This document shows positions 24,001 to 36,000 of a stretch of DNA of 49,150 nt, piece by piece. Each line of letters begins with the position of its first letter. Position 1 is the first letter of the stretch. This DNA is from Nemertoderma westbladi (Eukaryota; Xenacoelomorpha; Nemertodermatida; Nemertodermatidae). Both the position numbers and the translations under genes were made by a program. The stretch is taken from positions 1-49,150 of the forward strand of contig JAUCBJ010003922.1 in NCBI GenBank assembly GCA_032718475.1. The letters are read 5' to 3'. The notes under the pieces were generated by a model that saw only the letters and a list, made by a program, of their open reading frames with translations, did not search any database and had not been told where the DNA came from.

Positions 24001-27000
24001 GTGCGAGCGTTGAGCTTTAGCGCAGCGGGTAGTTCCACGGAGACACTCCTAGCTAGCGGTTCCAACGACGGGTTTGTTCGATTGTGGAGGTTTTCTTTAG
24101 CGCGAGTCGACGCGTTTACATCGAGTAACAAACTAAGGATTACCAGCAATAGATTCGCCGTTACCGCAGATACGGAGACTGTTTGGGTGACGGTTTGTTC
24201 CGAGGCTGTCCTCAGTGGTCACGACGCCACTGTGTACGGCGTCGCGTGGCAACCAAACAGCGAGGTGCTGTTGACAACGTCGGCGGATAAAACGTTGATT
24301 ATTTGGAGTCGTCAGGGCGGTTTAGAGCATTCCGTGTGGGAGGAGCAGAGCCGTGTGGGCGCTGTGGGCCCGGCCTCGTTCGCCCTGTATGGGGCGGTAT
24401 GGGAGCCCAATGGGGCGGCGGTGCTCGCCCACAGTTACAGGGGCGCCTTCCATCTGTGGGAGCGGAACGGTGGGGGTTGGGTCGCCGGTGTTGCACCACT
24501 GGGGCATGGCGCACCGGTCACCGGACTGGTCTGGGAACCGGGGGCGGGCCGCTACCTCCTCTCTGTATCGCAGGACCAGACCGCCCGGGTTTACTGCGAG
24601 TGGAGGCGAGCGGAGGGAGCCGTTAGCTCGTGGCACGAGGTCGCTCGTCCGCAGGTCCACGGACACGATATTGAGTGTGTCGCCGCTCTCAGCTCGCACG
24701 CGTTCGCAACCGGTGCAGAAGAGAAAGTCATCCGACTGTTCGCAGCCCCTCGTTCCTTTACTCGCAACCTATTCAATCTATCCGGTATCTGTTTACCTGC
24801 GTTGTCTGGGCAACCCCTAGGCGCCGCGGTCCCTCCGCTCGGGCTCTCTAATAAAGCGGTCGATCAAGAGAACTTAGACTCGGACGATATTGGCGCCTTC
24901 GTAGACTTTCAACTGTGTTCCCCTCCCACCGAGGAACACTTGGTTCAGAACACTCTGTGGCCCGAGACGCACAAACTTTACGGTCACGGTTACGAGTTGT
25001 ACAGTCTGGCTGCCAGTCCGGACGGCTCTGTGGTGGCGTCCTCGTGCAAGGCGAGCAGCGGAGAGCATGCGACAGTGCGGTTGTGGGACGCTGCGACGGG
25101 ACGACCCGTCGCCACGCTCCCGGGACATTCGCTCACAGTCACCGCGCTGCGCTTCAGTCACTCCGGCGATCAGATACTTTCAGTTTCGAGGGACCGCACG
25201 TGGTGTCTCTATCGGAGTGAGTCGCGCACAGACTGGAGGCTGGTCTACCGGTCCCCCGCCGGTAAGGCTGGTCTCCACTCTCGTGTCATCTGGTCTTGTT
25301 CCTGGTCCCATGACGATTCGTTATTCGTAACGGCGTCTCGCGATAAGAAACTCGTGGTTTGGTATCGCGGAAGCGACGTGGCGGATTCTGATTGGTCGGG
25401 CAGCCCATTGATCCTCCCATCTCCAGTCACGGCGGTTGATTTCGCACCTCGCTTCTCCAAGAGTGGCTCGTATCTCGTTGCATCGGGGTTGGAATCTGGT
25501 TCTATCTGTCTCCACACGTGGTCTATGGACTCAGGTTGGACTGAAAAACTTCGACTAGATACCTCTATAGCTCATTGCCTGAGCGTTACGTCGTTGCTAT
25601 GGAAACCTATAGACTTGAATTCATTGTCAGATAACTTATTACTAGCTAGTTCTTCCACTGATTGCGCAGTTAAGATTTACAAGGTTATGTTGTAATTTAA
25701 ATTTTGGGAAGAATTAAATTATCTGCTTATAGAATTTCTTGCTTTTTATTTAATTTTTCGAATTATTTTGTGATGCGTTTAACTTGTGTTCGACTAGATG
25801 TTAATATATAGTTAACAAAGTCTAAAGGCGGGAGGATCATTATTATTCAACTGTAATACTTTTGAGCTGAATAGAGATTGTATATTTCCGCGGGCCTTTC
25901 TCATCCCTTAATAATTTATGTATATATCCAAGACTGCTGTTTGGAAAGTTTCTGCTCTTTCTGAATCTGTATTCTGATTATTTATTATTTCTAGCCCGAT
26001 AATTAATTATTTTTTAATTTACGAGCTAGCTTGTGATTTTTTTTCCAAAACTGACATTTACAAATTATCTATTATTATTGAAATATTTTCACAGTATTTT
26101 ATAGAGCCAACCACCTCATTGTCACAAAAATGGGAGTCGCAATATTCTTTAGCTGAATGTTTTAAATAACAGTTTGTCTGGTTATTGGTGTCGAGGTATG
26201 AATATATGATTTACTGTAAACAACTCTGACAGAAATTCTTCAGTCAACTCCTTGTATGTACGTCTTGGTAATAGTGAAAGTACCTTGGGGATTCTAGCAG
26301 CTTGTTGACAACTTGTTGACAACTTGTTAAAATAATATATTGTAATAGGAGCAATTGCAATCGAATAATAATAAATCGTGTATAGTAGAACTCTAAGCAT
26401 ATAATGGAAAATAACAATTATTATTGTACTGTGTAATGCTACTGATAAATGGGCTTAAGGACTGGTGGAATGGCTGAAAAATGGACTTGTTACATAAGTG
26501 ATTAATTAATTTGTTTAGATTGAAGGAGCATGGACAAGATGTTCTTGTACTCGAGAAGATCCCAGTTCGCATGTTGGCCCCAACAACCACAACAGATATC
26601 AACACAAACCATCGGTATGTATTCTGTAAACAATAACTAATAAGACTAATAACAACTACAATCACCAACCTTATCCGTTGAGATTATTTCATTTTTTTGC
26701 TCCCAATTTTCTCTCCTGACCTAAACAACGACATCAATATATTTTTTTAGATATTCAGTTATGGCGGGAACGCCGGAGAAAATGCTGGAATATCTTATGG
26801 AAACCAGAATAGATGAGAAACAAACTGGCCATAAAGACACCTTCCTTAGCGACTTTCTGCTAACTCATCCTGTGTTCCTAACTACATCTCGGTAAGTGTT
26901 CCTAACTACATCTCGGTAAGTGTTCCTAACTACATCTCGGTAAGTGTTCCTAACTACATCTCGGTAAGTGTTCCTAACTACATCTCGGTAAGTGTTCCTA

Positions 27001-30000
27001 ACTACATCTCGGTAAGTGTTCCTAACTACATCTCGGTAAGTGTTCCTAACTACATCTCGGTAAGTGTTCCTAACTACATCTCGGTAAGTGTTCCTAACTA
27101 CATCTCGGTAAGTGTTCCTAACTACATACATCTTGGTAAGTGTTCCTAACTACATCTCGGTAAGTGTTCCTAACTACATCTCGGTAAGTGTTCCTAACTA
27201 CATCTCGGTAAGTGTTCCTAACTACATCTCGGTAAGTGTTCCTAACTACATCTCGGTAAGTGTTCCTAACTACATCTCGGTAAGTGTTCCTAACTACATC
27301 TCGGTAAGTGTTCCTAACTACATCTCGGTAAGTGTTCCTAACTACATCTCGGTAAGTGTTCCTAACTACATCTCGGTAAGTGTTCCTAACTACATCTCGG
27401 TAAGTGTTCCTAACTACATCTCGGTAAGTGTTCCTAACTATATACATCTTGGTAAGTGTTCCTAACTACATCTCGGTAAGTGTTCCTAACTACATCTCGG
27501 TAAGTGTTCCTAACTACATCTCGGTAAGTGTTCCTAACTACATACATCTTGGTAAGTGTTCCTAACTACATCTCGGTAAGTGTTCCTAACTACATCTCGG
27601 TAAGTGTTCCTAACTACATCTCGGTAAGTGTTCCTAACTACATCTCGGTAAGTGTTCCTAACTACATCTCGGTAAGTGTTCCTAACTACATCTCGGTAAG
27701 TGTTCCTAACTACATCTCGGTAAGTGTTCCTAACTACATCTCGGTAAGTGACCCTAACTGTGTGCATCTCGGTAAGTGTTCCTAAATATATACATCCTGT
27801 ATGAATGTTCCTAACTACATCTCGGTAAGTGTTCCTAACTATATACATCTTGGTAAGTGTTCCTAACTACATCTCGGTAAGTGTTCCTAACTACATCTCG
27901 GTAAGTGTTCCTAACTACATCTCGGTAAGTGTTCCTAACTACATCTCGGTAAGTGTTCCTAACTACATCTCGGTAAGTGTTCCTAACTACATCTCGGTAA
28001 GTGTTCCTAACTACATCTCGGTAAGTGTTCCTAACTACATCTCGGTAAGTGACCCTAACTACATCTCGGTAAGTGTTCCTAACTACATCTCGGTAAGTGT
28101 TCCTAACTACATCTCGGTAAGTGTTCCTAACTACATCTCGGTAAGTGTTCCTAACTACATCTCGGTAAGTGTTCCTAACTACATCTCGGTAAGTGTTCCT
28201 AACTACATCTCGGTAAGTGTTCCTAACTACATCTCGGTAAGTGTTCCTAACTATATACATCTTGGTAAGTGTTCCTAACTACATCTCGGTAAGTGACCCT
28301 AACTACATCTCGGTAAGTGTTCCTAACTACATCTCGGTAAGTGTTCCTAACTACATCTCTGTAAGTGTTCCTAACTACATCTCGGTAAGTGTTCCTAACT
28401 ACATCTCGGTAAGTGTTCCTAACTACATCTCGGTAAGTGTTCCTAACTACATCTCGGTAAGTGTTCCTAACTACATCTCGGTAAGTGTTCCTAACTACAT
28501 CTCGGTAAGTGTTCCTAACTACATCTCGGTAAGTGTTCCTAACTACATCTCGGTAAGTGTTCCTAACTACATCTCGGTAAGTGTTCCTAACTACATCTCG
28601 GTAAGTGTTCCTAACTACATCTCGGTAAGTGTTCCTAACTACATCTCGGTAAGTGTTCCTAACTATATACATTTTGGTAAGTGTTCCTAACTACATCTCG
28701 GTAAGTGACCCTAACTACATCTCGGAAAGTGTTCCTAACTACATCTCGGTAAGTGTTCCTAACTACATCTCGGTAAGTGTTCCTAACTACATCTCGGTAA
28801 GTGTTCCTAACTACATCTCGGTAAGTGTTCCTAACTACATCTCGGTAAGTGTTCCTAACTACATCTCGGTAAGTGTTCCTAACTACATCTCGGTAAGTGT
28901 TCCTAACTATATACATCTTGGTAAGTGTTCCTAACTACATCTCGGTAAGTGACCCTAACTACATCTCGGTAAGTGTTCCTAACTACATCTCGGTAAGTGT
29001 TCCTAACTACATCTCGGTAAGTGTTCCTAACTACATCTCGGTAAGTGTTCCTAACTACATCTCGGTAAGTGTTCCTAACTACATCTCGGTAAGTGTTCCT
29101 AACTACATCTCGGTAAGTGTTCCTAACTACATCTCGGTAAGTGTTCCTAACTACATCTCGGTAAGTGTTCCTAACTACATCTCGGTAAGTGTTCCTAACT
29201 ACATCTCGGTAAGTGTTCCTAACTACATCTCGGTAAGTGTTCCTAACTACATCTCGGTAAGTGTTCCTAACTACATCTCGGTAAGTGTTCCTAACTACAT
29301 CTCGGTAAGTGTTCCTAACTACATCTCGGTAAGTGACCCTAACTGTGTGCATCTCGGTAAGTGTTCCTAAATATATACATCCTGTGTGAATGTTCCTAAA
29401 CTACATCTCGGTAAGTGTTCCTAACTATATATCCTGTATGAATGTTCCTAAACTACATCTCGGTAAGTGTTCCTAACTACATCTCGGTAAGTGTTCCTAA
29501 CTACATCTCGGTAAGTGTTCCTAACTACATCTCGGTAAGTGACCCTATCTGTGTGCATCTCGGTAAGTGTTTCTAACTATAAACATCCTGTGTGAATTTT
29601 CCTAACTACATCTTGGTAAATGTTCCTGGCCCATGTGAAGAATACCAGACTTTCTGCCGTTATATTTCACTTTGCAGTTACCCCCATGTGAAGAATACCA
29701 GGTTTTCACCAAAACCACAAGTTACAGAAGGACTGAATCTAACCAAAACAATAAATGTATTAGTATATGTACAGGTTATAAGACAGAAATAAGCGCTATA
29801 AAACACTTAATGAAGATAAATAAAAAAAAATAAAAAATCTTGATATATAAAATTCCAATAAAAAGTCGACCGAAAAGTGAAATCCTGGTATTCTTCACAT
29901 GGGCGATGTTCCTAACTATATACATCCTGTATGAATGTTCCTAACTACATCGTGGTAAGTGTTCCTAACTATATACATCTTGGTAAGTGTTCCTAACTAT

Positions 30001-33000
30001 ATCGCGGTAAGTGTTCCTAACTATGTACATCTCTGAGTTTTCCTAACTACATCTCGGTAAGTGTTCCTAACTACATCTCGGTAAGTGTTCCTAACTATAT
30101 ACATCTTGGTAAGTGTTCCTAACTATATACTTCATGTGTGAATGTTCCTAACTACATCTCGGTAAGTGTTCCTAACTATATACATCTTGGTAAGTGTTCC
30201 TAACTATATACTTCATGTGTGAATGTTCCTAACTACATCTCGGTAAGTGTTCCTAACTACATCTCGGTAAGTGTTCCTAACTATATACATCTTGGTAAGT
30301 GTTCCTAACTATATACTTCATGTGTGAATGTTCCTAACTACATCTCGGTAAGTGTTCCTAACTACATCTCGGTAAGTGTTCCTAACTATATACATCTTGG
30401 TAAGTGTTCCTAACTATATACTTCATGTGTGAATGTTCCTAACTACATCTCGGTAAGTGTTCCTAACTATATACATCTTGGTAAGTGTTCCTAACTATAT
30501 ACTTCATGTGTGAATGTTCCTAACTACATCTCGGTAAGTGTTCCTAACTACATCTCGGTAAGTGTTCCTAACTATATACATCTTGGTAAGTGTTCCTAAC
30601 TATATACTTCATGTGTGAATGTTCCTAACTACATCTCGGTAAATGTTCCTAACTACATCTCGGTAAGTGTTCCTAACTATATACATCTTGGTAAGTGTTC
30701 CTAACTACATCTCGGTAAGTGTTCCTAACTATATACATCTTGGTAAGTGTTCCTAACTACATCTGGGTAAGTGTTCCTAACTATATACATCTTGGTAAGT
30801 GTTCCTAACTACATCTGGGTAAGTGTTCCTAACTATATACATCTTGGTAAGTGTTCCTAACTATATATTCATCCTGTGTGAATGTTCCTAAACTACATCT
30901 CGGTAAGTGTTTCTAACTATATACATCTTGGTAATTGTTCCTAACTATATACATCCTGTGTGAATGTTCCTAACTACATCTCAGTAAGTGTTCCTAACTA
31001 TGTACATTTTGGTAAGTGTTCCTAACTATATACATCCTGTGTGAATGTTCCTAACTACATCTCGGTAAGTGTTCCTAACTATGCACATCTCTGAGTTTTC
31101 CTAACTACATCTCGGTAAGTGTTCCTAACTACATCTCGGTAAGTGTTCCTAACTACATCTCGGTAAGTGTTCCTAACTATACATCTTGGGAAGTGTTCCT
31201 AAGTATATACATCTTAACATCTTGGTAAGTGTTAACTATGTACATCTCTCTGGATGTTCCTAACTACATCTCTGTATGTGTTACTAACTAACTATATATA
31301 CATCTCTCTGAATGTTCCTAACTACATCTCTGTATGTGTTACTAACTAACTATATATACATCTCTCTGGATGTTCCTAACTACATCTCTGTATGTGTTAC
31401 TAACTAACTATATATACATCTCTCTGAATGTTCCTAACTATCTCGGTATGTGTTACTAACTATATATACATCTCTCTGAATGTTCCTAACTACATCTCGG
31501 TATGTGTTACTAACTAACTATATATACATCTCTCTGAATGTTCCTAACTACATCTCGGTATGTGTTACTAACTATATATACATCTCTCTGAATGTTCCTA
31601 AAACTACATCTCGGTATGTGTTACTAACTATATATACATCTCTCTGAATGTTCCTAACTATCTCGGTATGTGTTACTAACTATATATACATCTCTCTGAA
31701 TGTTCCTAACTATATCTCTGTATGTGTTACTAACTAACTATATATACATCTCTCTGGATGTTCCTAACTACATCTCTGTATGTGTTACTAACTAACTATA
31801 TATACATCTCTCTGAATGTTCCTAACTATCTCGGTATGTGTTACTAACTATATATACATCTCTCTGAATGTTCCTAACTACATCTCGGTATGTGTTACTA
31901 ACTAACTATATATACATCTCTCTGAATGTTCCTAACTACATCTCGGTATGTGTTACTAACTATATATACATCTCTCTGAATGTTCCTAAAACTACATCTC
32001 GGTATGTGTTACTAACTATATATACATCTCTCGGAATGTTCCTAACTACATCTCGGTAAGTGTTCCTAACTATACATCTTGGGAAGTGTTCCTAAGTATA
32101 TACATCTTAACATCTTGGTAAGTGTTAACTATATACATCTCTCTGAATGTTCCTAACTACATCTCGGTATGTGTTACTAACTATATATACATCTCTCTGA
32201 ATGTTCCTAACTACATCTCGGTATGTGTTACTAACTAGTTGCATCCACCGGTATGTGATTCTTCCTAACTATTATTTATTGTAGATTGTTATCGGTTGGT
32301 TTTCCTAAGTTCTCGTAAGCGCTAACCGGATAAATATATTATATTTAATTAATATTCCTTTGGTTTTCACACACTAATATTTTTGCCAGACTGTGCTCTT
32401 GGATTATGTCCTACTATCGCGCGGAAACTGCTATCAGCCCTACCCCAGACTACTGTCTCGCATGTAAACTTCGCGTCGTCCAATTCACCATGCACTGGAG
32501 TTCAATCGTTCCTTACAACTTCAGCGACGAGGCCGAACTTGGTCGGTTTCTCGACAAGGTTTACTCCATGGTTGTTAATGACTCTAGAACGTTCCCTACA
32601 CTAACAGACAGCGTCAGGTTAGGTTACCAGCCAAGTTGTGTTATATTATAACCGGTTGTGTTTTCCATTTTAAGGTAGTAACTAGGTAGTAAACCGACGA
32701 GAAAGTAACATTATTTAAATTATGATAATTTTTAATGAAATTGCCTCTGCCATTTATCTCGTTTATTGTTTTGGTTATATTAACTGGAAACTTTTCGTTT
32801 CTCACAATTAATGATAATTAACATTAATTAAATTTATCAAGATCGAGTCGCGAGTCGGAAAATGACAGAATCCCCATGGCTGAGGGAAAACGTGTAATGC
32901 ATTGAACCGAAACGACAGAAACTATTCACTGGGAAGCAGCACTGCAAACTTGCGCAATCGATTTTCTGCTTGTAATATGTTGCTAAAGCTAAATTAAAAT

Positions 33001-36000
33001 CAGATTTCTCTTAAAAAAAATTAAAAGATGGAGAAATGTTATCTGACTAACATTAAGTTTTGGTCTACATTAACCGAAAAATTGGTTTATGTTATTAAAG
33101 ACAAAAATATACATCAAAATAAATGCTGTTTATCTAACCTGCAGAATGATGGAAACACAAATCAATGGACTGAAAAACTGGCCATTCAACCGAAACACGC
33201 AACTCGGTAAGAAGAAAGCGAATATGTCGGGAATAATGAGAGGCACCGAGGATTATTCAGGTCGTCTACCAATCCAACATAACGACGAATTCGTGTTTAA
33301 GGTTAGCTGATAGGGTCACAGACGGACTATAGCAAGGTGTTTAAGGTTAGCTGACAGGGTCACAGACGGACTATAGCAAGGTGTTTAAGGTTAGCTGACA
33401 GGGTCACAGACGGACTATAGCAAGGTGTTTAAGGTTAGCTGACAGGGTCACAGACGGACTATAGCAAGGTGTTTAAGGTTAGCTGACAGGGTCACAGACG
33501 GACTATGGCAAGGTTTTTAAGGTTAGCTGACAGGGTCACAGACAGGGTCACAGACGGACTATAGCAAGGTGTTTAAGGTTAGCTGACAGGGTCAGAGACG
33601 GACTATAGCAAGGTGTTTAAGGTTAGCTGACAGGGTCACAGACGGACTATGGCAAGGTGTTTAAGGTTAGCTGACAGGGTCACAGACAGGGTCACAGACG
33701 GACTATAGCAAGGTGTTTAAGGTTAGCTGACAGGGTCACAGACGGACTATAGCAAGGTGTTTAAGGTTAGCTGACAGGGTCACAGACGGACTATGGCAAG
33801 GTGTTTAAGGTTAGCTGACAGGGTCACAGACAGGGTCACATACGGACTATAGCAAGGTGTTTAAGGTTGGCTGACAGGGTCACAGACGGACTATGGGAAG
33901 GTGTTTAAGGTTAGCTGCGACAGGGTCACAGACGGACTATGGCAAGGTGTTTAAGGTTAGCTGACAGGGTCACAGACTGACTATGGCAAGGTGTTTAAGG
34001 TTAGCTGACAGGGTCACAGACGGACTATAGCAAGGTGTTAAAAGTTAGCTGAAAGGGTCACAGACGGACTATACTATAGCAAGGTGTTTAAGGTTAGCTG
34101 CGACAGGGTCACAGACGGACTATAGCAAGGTGTTTAAGGTTAGCTGACAGGGTCACAGACAGGGTCACAGACGGACTATGGCAAGGTGTTTAAGGTTAGC
34201 TGACAGGGTCACAGACGGACTATGGGAAGGTGTTTAAGGTTAGCTGCGACAGGGTCACAGACGGACTATAGCAAGGTGTTTAAGGTTAGCTGACAGGGTC
34301 ACAGACGGACTATAGCAAGGTGTTTAAGGTTAGCTGACAGGGTCACAGACGGACTATGGCAAGGTGTTTAAGGTTAGCTGACAGGGTCACAGACTGACTA
34401 TGGCAAGATGTTTAAGGTTAGCTGACAGGGTCACAGACGGACTATAGCAAGGTGTTTAAGGTTAGCTGACCGGGTCACAGACAGGGTCACAGACGGACTA
34501 TAGCAAGGTGTTTAAGGTTAGCTGACAGGGTCACAGACGGACTATGGCAAGGTGTTTAAGGTTAGCTGACCGTGTCACAGACAGGGTCACAGACGGACTA
34601 TAGCAAGGTGTTTAAGGTTAGCTGACAGGGTCACAGACGGACTATGGCAAGGTGTTTAAGGTTAGCTGACAGGGTCACAGACTGACTATAGCAAGGTGTT
34701 TAAGGTTAGCTGACAGGGTCACAGACGGACTATATAGCAAGGTGTTTAAGGTTAGCTGACAGGGTCACAGACAGGGTCACAGACGGACTATAGCAAGGTG
34801 TTTAAGGTTAGCTGACAGGGTCACAGACGGACTATGGCAAGGTGTTTAAGGTTAGCTGACAGGGTCACAGACTGACTATAGCAAGGTGTTTAAGGTTAGC
34901 TGACAGGGTCACGGACGGACTATAGCAAGGTGTTTAAGGTTAGCTGACAAGGTCACAGACGGACTATAGCAAGGTGTTTAAGGTTAGCTGACAGGGTCAC
35001 AGACGGACTATAGCAAGGTGTTTAAGGTTAGCTGATAGGGTCACAGACGGACTATAGCAAGGTGTTTAAGGTTAGCTGACAGGGTCACAGACGGACTATA
35101 GCAAGGTGTTTAAGGTTAGCTGACAGGGTCACAGACAGGGTCACAGACGGACTATAGCAAGGTGTTTAAGGTTAGCTGACAGGGTCACAGACGGACTATG
35201 GCAAGGTGTTTAAGGTTAGCTGACAGGGTCACAGACTGACTATAGCAAGGTGTTTAAGGTTAGCTGATAGGGTCACAGACGGACTATAGCAAGGTGTTTA
35301 AGGTTAGCTGATAGGGTCACAGACGGACTATATCAAGGTGTTTAAGGTTAGCTGACAGGGTCACAGACGGACTATAGCAAGGTGTTTAAGGTTAGCTGAC
35401 AGGGTCACAGACGGACTATAGCAAGGTGTTTAAGGTTAGCTGACAGGGTCACAGACGGACTATAGCAAGGTGTTTAAGGTTAGCTGACAGGGTCACAGAC
35501 GGACTATGGCAAGGTTTTTAAGGTTCGCTGACAGGGTCACAGACAGGGTCACAGACGGACTATAGCAAGGTGTTTAAGGTTAGCTGACAGGGTCAGAGAC
35601 GGACTATAGCAAGGTGTTTAAGGTTAGCTGACAGGGTCACAGACGGACTATGGCAAGGTGTTTAAGGTTAGCTGACAGGGTCACAGACAGGGTCACAGAC
35701 GGACTATAGCAAGGTGTTTAAGGTTAGCTGACAGGGTCACAGACGGACTATAGCAAGGTGTTTAAGGTTAGCTGACAGGGTCACAGACGGACTATGGCAA
35801 GGTGTTTAAGGTTAGCTGACAGGGTCACAGACAGGGTCACATACGGACTATAGCAAGGTGTTTAAGGTTGGCTGACAGGGTCACAGACGGACTATGGGAA
35901 GGTGTTTAAGGTTAGCTGCGACAGGGTCACAGACGGACTATGGCAAGGTGTTTAAGGTTAGCTGACAGGGTCACAGACTGACTATGGCAAGGTGTTTAAG

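Noticed and set aside
24299-25517. Several open frames of 60-155 codons overlapping ELP2 on both strands
   Set aside because: They lie entirely within the GC-rich ELP2 coding exon and have no recognisable motifs, so they are shadows.
26865-29370. Many open frames of 85-157 codons on both strands (VPNYISVS and DVVRNTYR repeats)
   Set aside because: The 24-bp period is a multiple of three and lacks stops in some frames, so the frames are a by-product of the satellite.
26872-32245. Telomere-like CCCTAA repeats
   Set aside because: ACCCTAACT occurs only as an occasional variant unit. The base unit is the exon-donor sequence, not a telomere hexamer.
33028-33144. Small protein gene starting at 33028
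   Set aside because: The frame crosses a clear acceptor into the EPAC exon in the wrong frame, and its composition is that of intron.
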